DNA from: Hungateiclostridiaceae bacterium UBA3934 | Lineage (GTDB): Bacteria; Bacillota; Clostridia; Acetivibrionales; DTU013 | Direction: 5' to 3' | DNA: 9,289 nt | NCBI GenBank assembly: GCA_002385815.1 | Contig: DGEE01000100.1 | Location: forward strand, 3,522 to 12,810 | In this document: piece after piece, positions 1 to 6,431 of the stretch | Layout: the number at the start of each line of letters is the position of its first letter | Numbering within the stretch: position 1 is the first letter of the stretch | Notes under the pieces: model-generated | What the model saw: the letters and a program-made list of their open reading frames with translations, nothing else | The model's database searches: none | Told to the model about the DNA's origin: nothing | Made by a program: the position numbers and the translations under genes

Positions 1-68
1 AAAAAACCGTATTAACGATAGGTGACTATACAGCAGATATATATCCGCAAAGGCAGGTACGATCATGA
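1..68 (+). CDS. Possible C-terminal end of an upstream gene (partial)
   Basis: An open frame enters from the left edge (first full codon at base 3) and ends at a TGA at 66-68. It would encode a tail of 21 residues ending in QRQVRS. The stop shares bases with the start codon of the next gene in an ATGA overlap, a classic sign of translational coupling within an operon. The other two forward frames stop earlier, at 13-15 and 23-25. The tail has no hydrophobic segment and no motif I recognise, so no function can be given. It could also be a chance open frame, since only 21 codons are visible. The overlap is what makes a real gene end plausible. Confidence 0.4.
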   Translation, partial: KTVLTIGDYTADIYPQRQVRS

Positions 69-799
69 TCATAAAAATGGAAGGAATAGGAAAAATATAC
101 GATACGGGCAAGGTACAGGTTGAAGCTCTGAAGGATGTAGACCTTTCCATCGACAAAGGTGAGTTCGTTGCTGTTATGGGACCATCGGGTTCAGGGAAAT
201 CGACCCTCATGAATATATTGGGATGCCTTGACAGAGCCACCGGCGGATACTATGAACTGGACGGCGTCAGCATATCGGAACTTGATGATGCCGAGCTCGC
301 AAATATACGGAACAGGAAAATAGGATTTGTATTCCAGTCATTCAACCTGCTTCCGAAAATGAATGCACTTCAAAATGTGGAACTGCCAATGGTATATGCC
401 GGTGCCGGCAAAAAGGAGCGCAGAGAAAAGGCTCTTGAGGCACTCGACAAGGTAGGGCTCCTGGACAGGATAGATCATAAGCCAAATGAGCTGTCCGGTG
501 GTCAGAAGCAAAGAGTAGCGATAGCAAGGGCTCTTGTTAACGATCCGGCTATCATACTTGCTGACGAGCCTACCGGGAACCTGGATACTGTATCAGGAGA
601 GGATATAATGGCAATATTCCAGGAACTGAACAGGGAGGGTGTCACTATCGTCCTTGTGACGCACGAACATGATATAGCCAGACACACCAAACGTATCGTC
701 AGGTTCAGAGACGGCTTTCTCATAAGTGATGAGAAGGTGGAGAATCCCATCGATGCCAGGGATATGATCAGGGAAATGAAGGCACAGGTTGCCCGATGA
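65..799 (+). CDS. yknY: ABC transporter ATP-binding protein, YknY/MacB-ATPase type
   Basis: Cytoplasmic ATPase that powers the transporter encoded downstream. All nucleotide-binding motifs are intact: Walker A GPSGSGKST (residues 39-47), Q-loop Q91, signature LSGGQ (143-147) followed by KQRVAIARAL, Walker B IILADEP (163-169) with catalytic E168, D-loop GNLD (171-174) and switch H200. The FQSFNLLP stretch after the Q-loop and the LADEPTGNLD string are typical of the MacB/LolD/FtsE branch. At 244 aa it has the usual length for a stand-alone ATPase (B. subtilis YknY is about 230). The ATG at 65 has CAGGT at 54-58 with 6-nt spacing and gives the usual short N-terminus before the first strand. It overlaps the upstream frame by ATGA. 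The adaptor and permease downstream make the YknY assignment more likely than LolD. Substrate is inferred only from the family. Confidence 0.93.
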   Translation: MIIKMEGIGKIYDTGKVQVEALKDVDLSIDKGEFVAVMGPSGSGKSTLMNILGCLDRATGGYYELDGVSISELDDAELANIRNRKIGFVFQSFNLLPKMNALQNVELPMVYAGAGKKERREKALEALDKVGLLDRIDHKPNELSGGQKQRVAIARALVNDPAIILADEPTGNLDTVSGEDIMAIFQELNREGVTIVLVTHEHDIARHTKRIVRFRDGFLISDEKVENPIDARDMIREMKAQVAR

Positions 800-817
800 C
801 AGCATTATCTTATGCTG
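800..817 (+). other. RNA hairpin directly after the ATPase stop codon
   Basis: CAGCAT (800-805) and ATGCTG (812-817) form a perfect 6-bp stem with a 6-nt loop. The stem starts on the base after the TGA of the ATPase gene. No U-tract follows, so it does not read as an intrinsic terminator. A role in mRNA end protection or processing is an inference. Confidence 0.45.
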
Positions 818-834
818 GAAGTCGGATATACAGG

Positions 835-856
835 CAGGTTCCCGGTCAGGGAACTG
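835..856 (+). other. Second intercistronic RNA hairpin, between ATPase and Yip1 genes
   Basis: GTTCCC (838-843) and GGGAAC (849-854) pair perfectly around a 5-nt loop. With one bulged G the stem extends to CAG/CTG, giving about 8 bp over 835-856. No T-run follows. Together with the hairpin at 800-817 it fills much of the 97-bp gap before the yknW-like gene. This pattern is often seen where mRNA stability or segmental processing sets gene ratios within an operon. Confidence 0.45.
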
Positions 857-883
857 TCCACAGATATAAACATGATAAAGGAA

Positions 884-890
884 AGAGGAT
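884..890 (+). promoter_or_regulatory. Ribosome binding site fixing a TTG start
   Basis: AGAGGAT lies 6 nt before the TTG at 897-899. No in-frame ATG lies nearby with a comparable site (the next Met is residue 9, within coding sequence). The site therefore supports TTG as the start of the Yip1-family gene. Confidence 0.6.
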
Positions 891-896
891 GATATT

Positions 897-1643
897 TTGT
901 CTGATACCCAGATAAAGAATATGGATCATGAGCTGCCCGGCTCACGGCCGGGCTTTTTCAGAAGACTTATATGGCTGTTTGCTTCTCCGGGCAGGCTGAT
1001 GGAGGAGCTGGCTGAAAAGCCGAGGGTGCTGTTCTGGTTGATCCTCGGTTCGGTAACGACTGCTGTTCCTTTTGCGGTCAGGATGCCATTGTATGAAGAA
1101 ATGGTGAGAAAATCAATTGCGGCTCAGTCCGAGTATCTGGAATCCTTCGGACTGGAGATGACACCGGAGATGATTGAAGCCGGGCTGTCCAGCGGTCTTG
1201 TCACAGGCCTTGTGACTATGCCTTTCCAGGCGGCAGTAGTGTTTCTTCTTACGGCTCTGCTGTATTATATCATCATGAGGATCATGGGTGGTGAAGGCAA
1301 GTTCAAAGCATACCTGTCTGTCGTGGTACATGCAGGCATCATATCTGTCCTGTATACCCTTATGCTCACAGCCATTTCATATTACACAGGAAGTCTGCAC
1401 CAGACAGCAGCCCTTACCAGCCTGGCTTCACTGGTTTCTCCGGAGGATGTGGATCCGTATGTCTATGGTTTTCTTGCAGGTATCGACGTTTTCACCATAT
1501 GGAGATATGTTTTAATGGCTATAGGTTTTACTGCTGTCAGCAAACTGAAAAAGAAACATGTCTATATAGTAACAGCTATAATATTTATCATTGGTCTGGT
1601 CATCGGCATATACGGTATGCCGGCTAAACTGCAGTTAATGTAA
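897..1643 (+). CDS. yknW: Yip1-family membrane protein, YknW-like transporter component
   Basis: Polytopic membrane protein of 248 aa that resembles the Yip1 domain family. A conserved-looking amphipathic N-terminal motif with the pattern F-x-SP-G-x-x-x-x-x-L-x-x-x-P (residues 28-42) precedes about five hydrophobic segments, near 44-62, 99-127, 137-160, 195-214 and 221-241. In B. subtilis the Yip1-family protein YknW (about 231 aa, five membrane spans) works with YknX, YknY and YknZ and is reported to be needed for assembly of that complex. Here the gene sits between the ATPase and adaptor genes, which strongly suggests the same role. It starts with TTG and has a good ribosome binding site. 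Ends 45 bp before the adaptor start. The Yip1 assignment rests on topology, the SPG motif and context, not on an alignment. No catalytic motif is visible. Confidence 0.8.
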   Translation: MSDTQIKNMDHELPGSRPGFFRRLIWLFASPGRLMEELAEKPRVLFWLILGSVTTAVPFAVRMPLYEEMVRKSIAAQSEYLESFGLEMTPEMIEAGLSSGLVTGLVTMPFQAAVVFLLTALLYYIIMRIMGGEGKFKAYLSVVVHAGIISVLYTLMLTAISYYTGSLHQTAALTSLASLVSPEDVDPYVYGFLAGIDVFTIWRYVLMAIGFTAVSKLKKKHVYIVTAIIFIIGLVIGIYGMPAKLQLM

Positions 1644-1688
1644 CTGCGGTCCCGCAACCGGATTACAGACATTTATGGAGGTAACACA

Positions 1689-2954
1689 ATGAACAGAAAG
1701 CTGATCATCGGAAGCATATTGGTGATAATAACTGTCGCCCTGGTCGCGATTGGAGCAATACGGGCTGCTGATTCGCCGGGTTCAGGTGCGGTAAGCGTAC
1801 AGGCCGCAGCTGTGATGACAGGAGACATCTCTTCATGGATATATGCCGACGGTGTCATTGAAGAAGTAGAGAAATCAGAAGTCTTTTTTGACACACCGCT
1901 GAAGGTGACCAAGGTAATGATCGAAGAAGGGCAGCAGGTGAAGAGCGGCCAGCAGCTGATCGAAGTCGATATGAGCGGGATGTACTCCCAGCTTGAGACT
2001 TTGAAGATCAACAGGAGGACGCAGGAGATAGCACTGGATTCGAAGGCGGCGGATGCCGAGGTCGAAAGAGCTCTCAATAATCTGAAAGCGGCTGAAAGAA
2101 ATTATAATGATGCAAAAAAGACATATGAAGACAACAAGGCACTGTATGAAGCCAATGCCATTTCAAAGGCTGAGCTTGACATGTCGGAAAAAGCATTCAG
2201 GGAAGCCGATTCGGGCATGAGTGGTCTGAAAAATGCTAAACTGGCTTATGAGGCTGCTGTCGAAGCCAGAGATAAATCCAGGAAAACTACTGAAGAAAAC
2301 ATGAAGATAACTGATATCCAGATATCTGATCTGGAGAAGAAGATCGAAGATATAAATGGACTGTGCAGGGCTGCCATTGACGGTGTCGCAGCATATGTGG
2401 GCGTGCAGGAGGGGGCATTCACCAGCAGCATGCAGCCGGCTTACAGGATAATAAACCCGGATAAGCTCAGGATAAGGGCAAAGGTAAACGAATATGACAT
2501 CAAGAGTGTATCAGCAGGTCAAAAGGTCAGGGTGACAGGCGATGCCATCGATAAGAGGACTGAGATATCAGGAGTCGTCGAGAGTGTATCTCCTGTGGCC
2601 ACTACGACCATGACAGCCAATGGGAACGAAACAGTGGTCGAAGTGATCATTGGCGTGGATGACACCAAAGGCATCCTGAAGCCGGGTCTGAACGTCACCT
2701 GTGAGATAGCCACTGTAGACAAGAGCGGAGTCCTGCTGGCACCGATGGAGGCTATCAAGCCTGACAGAGACGATAATCTTATGGTGTTCGTGATCGATAC
2801 CGAATCAAACAGGATAGAGCAGCGCAGGATAGAGGCCGGGATAAATTCCGATATGAGCGTCGAGATACTTGAAGGCCTGGAAGAAGGTGAACTGGTGGTC
2901 ATCGACCCTCAGCCCAGCTACAGTGACGGTATGAGGGTCAGAATCAAACAGTGA
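1689..2954 (+). CDS. yknX: MacA/HlyD-type membrane-fusion adaptor, YknX-like
   Basis: Adaptor subunit anchored in the cytoplasmic membrane and facing outward, 421 aa. An N-terminal hydrophobic segment (about 5-24) is followed by a biotinyl-lipoyl half-motif (about 68-95, IEEGQQVKSGQQLIEVD). A long alpha-helical hairpin (about 97-222) follows, with its turn near YEANAISKAEL (153-163), then the second lipoyl half (about 226-246, with IDGVAAYVGVQEG). Next is a beta-barrel region (about 256-345, with VNEYDIKSVSAGQKVRV) and a membrane-proximal domain up to the C-terminus. The start is secure: GGAGGT at 1677-1682 lies 6 nt before the ATG. A weak dyad (TGCG/CGCA, 1645-1656) lies in the short gap upstream. 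Odd point: in the hairpin tip, the Leu and Ser of the R-x3-L-x6-S motif that contacts TolC in Gram-negative adaptors are present (L152, S159), but the Arg position is D148. That fits a single-membrane cell. MacA is the alternative name; YknX is preferred because of the Yip1 neighbour. Confidence 0.88.
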   Translation: MNRKLIIGSILVIITVALVAIGAIRAADSPGSGAVSVQAAAVMTGDISSWIYADGVIEEVEKSEVFFDTPLKVTKVMIEEGQQVKSGQQLIEVDMSGMYSQLETLKINRRTQEIALDSKAADAEVERALNNLKAAERNYNDAKKTYEDNKALYEANAISKAELDMSEKAFREADSGMSGLKNAKLAYEAAVEARDKSRKTTEENMKITDIQISDLEKKIEDINGLCRAAIDGVAAYVGVQEGAFTSSMQPAYRIINPDKLRIRAKVNEYDIKSVSAGQKVRVTGDAIDKRTEISGVVESVSPVATTTMTANGNETVVEVIIGVDDTKGILKPGLNVTCEIATVDKSGVLLAPMEAIKPDRDDNLMVFVIDTESNRIEQRRIEAGINSDMSVEILEGLEEGELVVIDPQPSYSDGMRVRIKQ

Positions 2955-2964
2955 CACCAGCAGG

Positions 2965-3029
2965 GTCCGGCGACAGATTCCGCCGATGTGCCGGCGGATC
3001 ATCCGCATCGGAGACAGGACCACCCGGAC
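2965..3029 (+). other. Structured intercistronic RNA with alternative hairpins, between adaptor and permease genes
   Basis: The 98-bp gap before the permease contains several complementary segments. Hairpin A is TCCGCCG/CGGCGGA (2979-2985 with 2992-2998), a perfect 7-bp stem with a 6-nt loop. An alternative, mutually exclusive fold pairs CCGATG with CATCGG (2983-2988 with 3006-3011) and CGGA with TCCG (2995-2998 with 3002-3005). An outer clamp GTCCGG/CCGGAC (2965-2970 with 3024-3029) can enclose either form. No U-tract follows, so termination is not implied. Control of mRNA stability or translation is an inference. Confidence 0.45.
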
Positions 3030-3046
3030 AGTTGACAGGAAAGAAA

Positions 3047-3052
3047 TGAGGT
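3047..3052 (+). promoter_or_regulatory. Ribosome binding site bearing on the permease start
   Basis: TGAGGT ends directly against the first in-frame ATG (3053) and 6 nt before the second ATG (3059). The second start therefore has the better spacing. A weaker AGGAAAG at 3037-3043 is 9 nt from the first ATG, so that start cannot be excluded. Confidence 0.5.
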
Positions 3053-3058
3053 ATGCAG

Positions 3059-4273
3059 ATGAATTTTTCCGAAAGCTTTATACAGGCTTTAGACAGCCTC
3101 AAATCAAATAAACTCCGGTCGTTCCTTACAATGCTCGGCATTGTGATGGGGGTATTTTCCATCATTACGATCATGGCCCTTGGCAGTGCCACCGAAAGCT
3201 ACATGAATGCGCAGTTTGAGAAAATTGGTGCGAATACCATAAGTATCACGTACAAAAACATGAATGTGGACAAAAAGGACTGGCTTACACTTAAGGATAT
3301 GGAATATGTAAAGGAAGCGGCACCTGAGATCAAGAATATTTCGACCAATATCCAGAAAAGGGGTACCATCCGTATCGATGACAAAACAAAGGATGCCCTG
3401 GTGTTGGGTGTTTCCTCACAGTTCAAGAATTTTGGCATCATCGAAATGAAGTATGGCCGATTCATAAACGATTTCGATGTAACGAAAAGATCGAAGTTCG
3501 TCGTGGTTGACGAGCTCTTCGTCAAAAAGTTTTTCAAGGAAGGCCAGGATGTCACCGGGGAGACCATTACGCTCAAGACCAGCTCGGGTACCTCTGTTTC
3601 TCTTAAAATAATTGGTGTCATGAGCAGCGGCGAGAACATGTTCGAAGGCATCATGGAGAGTGACCTGATACCTGCAGTCATTTATATGCCGATCACGACT
3701 GTACAGCAATTATATCCCAACAGTGAAAGGCTTTCATCTATAGATGTGTCGCTGGTGGAGAAGGATAAACTGCGCGAAGTAGGCAGAAGGATCGTGCAAT
3801 ATCTGGAGATGAAACACGGCAGCGAAGATGTCTATATGGCCCAGAATTCTGCTGATATCCAGAAAGCGTTCAGTGATGTATTGGGTGTCGTTTCATCGAT
3901 ACTTCTTGTGATAGCTGTCATCACACTGATAGTCGGAGGTATCGGCATAGTGAATATCCTGCTGGTATCAGTGACGGAGAGGATAAGAGAGATAGGCATC
4001 AGGAAGGCCCTGGGAGCCCAGAAGAAGGATATAGTACTGCAGTTTCTGACCGAATCCATGCTGATGACCGGGATCGCAGGCCTCGTGGGTATATTGCTGG
4101 GAGTAGTTGCCGGCGGGATCATTTCAGCCCTTATCAAGATACCACCGGTGGTGGATTTGAAAGTCATAATAATGGCATTTCTGGGATCTGTGGCGCTGGG
4201 CATAATATTTGGTGTCTACCCGGCGAAGCGGGCAGCAGACCTTGATCCCATAGAATCACTGAGATATGAGTAG
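3059..4273 (+). CDS. yknZ: FtsX/MacB-type ABC transporter permease, YknZ-like
   Basis: Membrane subunit of the exporter, 404 aa from the preferred ATG (406 aa if ATG 3053 is used). Topology is the MacB/FtsX pattern: one membrane helix near 21-43, a large extracytoplasmic domain (about 44-272), then three helices near 277-304, 334-359 and 369-389. Family signatures are clear: the N-terminal ALDSLKSNKLRSFLTMLGI (10-28), the coupling stretch VTERIREIGIRKALGA (305-320), and the C-terminal YPAKRAADLDPIESLRYE. The separate ATPase gene shows this is the split YknY/YknZ arrangement, not a fused MacB (about 650 aa). It is the last gene of the operon. I see no clear terminator after its TAG, and a new promoter follows within 90 bp. 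B. subtilis YknZ is about 397 aa, so length agrees. The transported substrate cannot be read from sequence. Confidence 0.92.
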   Translation: MNFSESFIQALDSLKSNKLRSFLTMLGIVMGVFSIITIMALGSATESYMNAQFEKIGANTISITYKNMNVDKKDWLTLKDMEYVKEAAPEIKNISTNIQKRGTIRIDDKTKDALVLGVSSQFKNFGIIEMKYGRFINDFDVTKRSKFVVVDELFVKKFFKEGQDVTGETITLKTSSGTSVSLKIIGVMSSGENMFEGIMESDLIPAVIYMPITTVQQLYPNSERLSSIDVSLVEKDKLREVGRRIVQYLEMKHGSEDVYMAQNSADIQKAFSDVLGVVSSILLVIAVITLIVGGIGIVNILLVSVTERIREIGIRKALGAQKKDIVLQFLTESMLMTGIAGLVGILLGVVAGGIISALIKIPPVVDLKVIIMAFLGSVALGIIFGVYPAKRAADLDPIESLRYE

Positions 4274-4326
4274 GACGTGGAAGATTTTCTGGTGACAGCC
4301 TGTCGTACAACCTGAACATCCGGTCA

Positions 4327-4356
4327 TGCACAGCCCTGATAAATGCGCCATATAAT
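4327..4356 (+). promoter_or_regulatory. Sigma-A-type promoter for the decarboxylase gene
   Basis: A perfect -10 hexamer TATAAT (4351-4356) lies 18 bp after TGCACA (4327-4332), which matches 4 of 6 bases of TTGACA. Transcription would start near 4361-4363, giving a leader of about 30 nt before the GTG start. It lies in the 118-bp gap after the permease gene and separates the decarboxylase from the transporter operon. Confidence 0.6.
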
Positions 4357-4381
4357 AGACGAGTGACATTTGGCGATTTAC

Positions 4382-4387
4382 AGGTGA
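4382..4387 (+). promoter_or_regulatory. Ribosome binding site supporting a GTG start
   Basis: AGGTGA matches the 16S anti-Shine-Dalgarno end. Its 4-nt spacing to GTG 4392 puts the core at the normal distance. The ATG at 4398, two codons on, would be 10 nt away, which is long for this register. GTG is therefore favoured, though only two residues are at stake. Confidence 0.5.
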
Positions 4388-4391
4388 TTTT

Positions 4392-5852
4392 GTGCGGATG
4401 AACCAGAACAGGACTCCGCTTTTTGATGCAGTCAGAAAATATATCGATGACGATGTGATCCCTTTCCATGTGCCTGGCCACAAGCAGGGGAGAGGGCTTC
4501 AGGAACTGGTCGGGTATATTGGAGAAAAAGCGCTCAGGATGGATGTCAACGGCATGGAAGACCTGGACTTTGCCAACAATCCTGCCGGGGTGATCCTGGA
4601 AGCACAGAAGCTTATGGCGGATGCTTACGGGGCTGAAGATGCGTATTTTCTGGTGAACGGAACCACATCCGGCGTGCAGACCATGATACTGAGTGCATGC
4701 GATCCCGGAAGCAGGATAATCATCCCGAGGAATGCACACAGGTCGACTGTCGGGGGGATAATACTCAGCGGTGCCATGCCTGTATATGTGACTCCTGAGA
4801 TAAACCGCGATCTGGGGATCACCATGGGCATTTCAGCAGAAAAAGTCAGAGAGGCGATCAGAAAAAACCCTCATGCCAGGGCTGTATTCATTATTAATCC
4901 AACATATTACGGAATGGCTTCTGATATAAAGTCCATAATAAGGACAGCACATATGCATGATATACCTGTTATCGCAGATGAGGCACATGGTGCCCATATG
5001 ATGTTCCGCGATGACTTTCCCCTCACTGCCATGGAAGCAGGAGCTGACATGAGTGCCGTCAGTGTGCATAAAACAGCAGGTTCACTGACGCAGAGCTCAG
5101 TGCTGCTTTCAGGGGGCGCTCTGATCCCGAAGGAAAGGATCAGACAATCGCTGAGTCTCACATTCACCTCCAGTGCCTCATACCTTCTCATGTGTTCACT
5201 GGATATAGCCAGGAAACAGCTTGCCACAAAAGGAGCAGAATTGCTGGGGAAAGCGCTTGGACTTGCCAGATGGGCCAGAGATGAAATCAACAGGATACCC
5301 GGGTTTTACGCCTTTGGACGTGAACTGGCAGGACAGGACGGGTGTTTTGATTTTGATGAGACGAAGCTCGGCATAAATGTAAAGCAAACCGGTTATACAG
5401 GTTATCAGGTCGAAGCTCTGCTGCGTGACAGGTTCAACATACAGGTGGAGATGTCGGATCTCTACAATATACTGGCCATAGTTTCCATAGGAGACAGAGA
5501 GGAGGACGTCACTGCCCTTGTAAATGCACTCCGGCAGCTTTCACCCGGCAGAACCGGCAGCAAGGCGCCCAAAGACTTTGAGATACCTGAGAGTCCGGAG
5601 ATGATCGTGACCCCGAGAGATGCCTTCTACAACAGCAAAAAAACCGTGAGACTTGAGGAGTCGGCAGGTGAGATCGCAGGAGAGATGGTGATGGCATATC
5701 CTCCCGGAATACCTGTTATATGCCTTGGTGAAAGGATCACCAGAGACGTGATCGACTATATAATGCTGCTGAAACAGGAGAAGTGTGCACTCCAGGGCAC
5801 ATATGATCCTGCAGCAGACTATATAAGAGTACTGGGAAGCAGTACCGCATGA
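4392..5852 (+). CDS. PLP-dependent Orn/Lys/Arg decarboxylase family protein (short SpeA type)
   Basis: Cytoplasmic pyridoxal-phosphate enzyme of fold type I, 486 aa, close to the 480-490 aa of the short Firmicutes arginine/lysine decarboxylases (SpeA, YaaO). Visible motifs: FHVPGHKQGRG (25-35), LVNGTTSGVQ phosphate-binding loop (87-96), IPRNAHRS with ring-stacking H116, NPTYYGM (169-175), ADEAHGAH with D196 and H199, and SVHKTAGSLTQSS with K227 as the Schiff-base lysine. The C-terminal domain carries YPPGIPVICLGERIT. All key residues are present, so an active enzyme is expected. It would decarboxylate a basic amino acid to a polyamine precursor (agmatine, cadaverine or putrescine). Which substrate it uses cannot be decided here, so no symbol is given. 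It has its own promoter and a GTG start. It ends 4 bp from the convergent EamA gene. Confidence 0.9.
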   Translation: MRMNQNRTPLFDAVRKYIDDDVIPFHVPGHKQGRGLQELVGYIGEKALRMDVNGMEDLDFANNPAGVILEAQKLMADAYGAEDAYFLVNGTTSGVQTMILSACDPGSRIIIPRNAHRSTVGGIILSGAMPVYVTPEINRDLGITMGISAEKVREAIRKNPHARAVFIINPTYYGMASDIKSIIRTAHMHDIPVIADEAHGAHMMFRDDFPLTAMEAGADMSAVSVHKTAGSLTQSSVLLSGGALIPKERIRQSLSLTFTSSASYLLMCSLDIARKQLATKGAELLGKALGLARWARDEINRIPGFYAFGRELAGQDGCFDFDETKLGINVKQTGYTGYQVEALLRDRFNIQVEMSDLYNILAIVSIGDREEDVTALVNALRQLSPGRTGSKAPKDFEIPESPEMIVTPRDAFYNSKKTVRLEESAGEIAGEMVMAYPPGIPVICLGERITRDVIDYIMLLKQEKCALQGTYDPAADYIRVLGSSTA

Positions 5853-5856
5853 GCAT

Positions 5857-6300
5857 TCAGACGATCAGAATAATGCCGGCGATCACAAGGACGGCACCGA
5901 TCAGACGCATCAATGTAATATGTTCCCCGAGGAACAGGGCTGAGCACAGTATAGTTATCAGCGGCGAGCTAGACATAACTATTGTGACAAGTGACACATC
6001 TCCCTTTTTCAATGCCGCATAATATGCCAGATCTCCCACCAGCGTTGCCAGAAGCGCTTCTATGCCGATGAGCCACCATGTACCCGCAGGTATGCTGCTC
6101 ACTTTTGAAAAGTTCCCGCTTATTATGACCCATCCGGAGACTACGCTGGCTGCGAAAATTGTGCGAAGGACCAGCCCAGCTGTTGGATCGATGTCTTTTA
6201 GAGCCGCCTTGGCAAATACAGGTGCAATACCCCAGCAGATCATGCCAAAAAGCGCAAGCAACACCACCATGTTTATTCTGCTCCAGTTGTTTTTGATCAT
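5857..6300 (-). CDS. Single-domain EamA (DMT superfamily) membrane protein
   Basis: Small hydrophobic protein of 147 aa with about five membrane segments. It matches one EamA repeat, where most family members of about 300 aa carry two. Support includes the opening WGIAPVFAKAALK (about 23-35), the central GDLAYYAALKKGDVSLV, the typical PLITILCSALFLGEHIT, and the ending LIGAVLVIAGIILIV. Single-repeat EamA proteins exist as full-length genes and are thought to act as dimers, so this is probably not a broken gene: it has a clean start and the normal end of a repeat. Transport of a small metabolite is likely but the substrate is unknown. The start codon has only a distant AAGGGA site (about 10 nt upstream). 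It is convergent with the decarboxylase gene, with 4 bp between stop codons, and divergent from the VanW gene. Confidence 0.8.
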   Translation of the reverse strand: MIKNNWSRINMVVLLALFGMICWGIAPVFAKAALKDIDPTAGLVLRTIFAASVVSGWVIISGNFSKVSSIPAGTWWLIGIEALLATLVGDLAYYAALKKGDVSLVTIVMSSSPLITILCSALFLGEHITLMRLIGAVLVIAGIILIV

Positions 6301-6367
6301 CTCAGTGATATCCCTTTCTCAAAAGACAATATGTCGATAAAGGCAGCAATATTACTGGTATTTATTT

Positions 6368-6396
6368 ATTGTACTAAATCGACTGATTATTGAAAA
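6368..6396 (-). promoter_or_regulatory. Possible promoter for the EamA gene
   Basis: Read on the minus strand, TTTTCA (6391-6396) and TACAAT (6368-6373) are 17 bp apart and match the sigma-A hexamers in 4 and 5 of 6 positions. Transcription would start near 6361, about 60 nt before the ATG. A second minus-strand pair, TTGTTA (6410-6415) and AATAAT (6386-6391) with 18-bp spacing, overlaps it, so the choice is open. AT-rich sequence makes chance matches likely. Confidence 0.35.
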
Positions 6397-6413
6397 AACT
6401 AACGTAAACTAAC
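6396..6413 (+). repeat. 8-bp direct repeat with 10-bp period, possible operator
   Basis: AAACTAAC occurs at 6396-6403 and again at 6406-6413, separated by GT. The two copies fall on the same face of the DNA helix. They sit directly before the ribosome binding site of the VanW gene and overlap the possible EamA promoter elements. Tandem half-sites of this spacing are typical of response-regulator binding sites, but the regulator is unknown. I see no convincing plus-strand promoter for the VanW gene. Confidence 0.4.
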
Positions 6414-6423
6414 AAGGAAAGGT
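6414..6423 (+). promoter_or_regulatory. Ribosome binding site supporting a TTG start
   Basis: AAGGAAAGGT lies 8 nt before TTG 6432-6434. The next in-frame ATG is residue 21, which would cut away the hydrophobic signal segment. The TTG start is therefore preferred. Confidence 0.55.
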
Positions 6424-6431
6424 ATCTGAAA

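Noticed and set aside
1673..2077. A 134-aa minus-strand open frame over the adaptor start
   Set aside because: Ser- and Ile-rich antisense shadow of the adaptor. It would cover the strong adaptor ribosome binding site.
3199..3681. A 160-aa minus-strand open frame inside the permease gene
   Set aside because: It is antisense to the conserved permease coding sequence, with a Ser/Met/Phe-rich composition typical of mirror frames.
4292..4306. Short dyad GACA/TGTC after the permease gene as a terminator
   Set aside because: Only a 4-bp stem with a 3-nt loop and no following T-run.
4164..4739. A 191-aa minus-strand open frame across the permease end, the gap and the decarboxylase start
   Set aside because: It lies antisense to two well-supported genes and spans a promoter. 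Its protein is rich in Cys, His and Pro and resembles no family.
5857..6300. EamA gene as a truncated pseudogene of a two-repeat transporter
   Set aside because: It has a proper start, about five membrane segments and the normal ending of one repeat. Single-repeat EamA proteins are known, and no second-repeat remnant is seen at either end.
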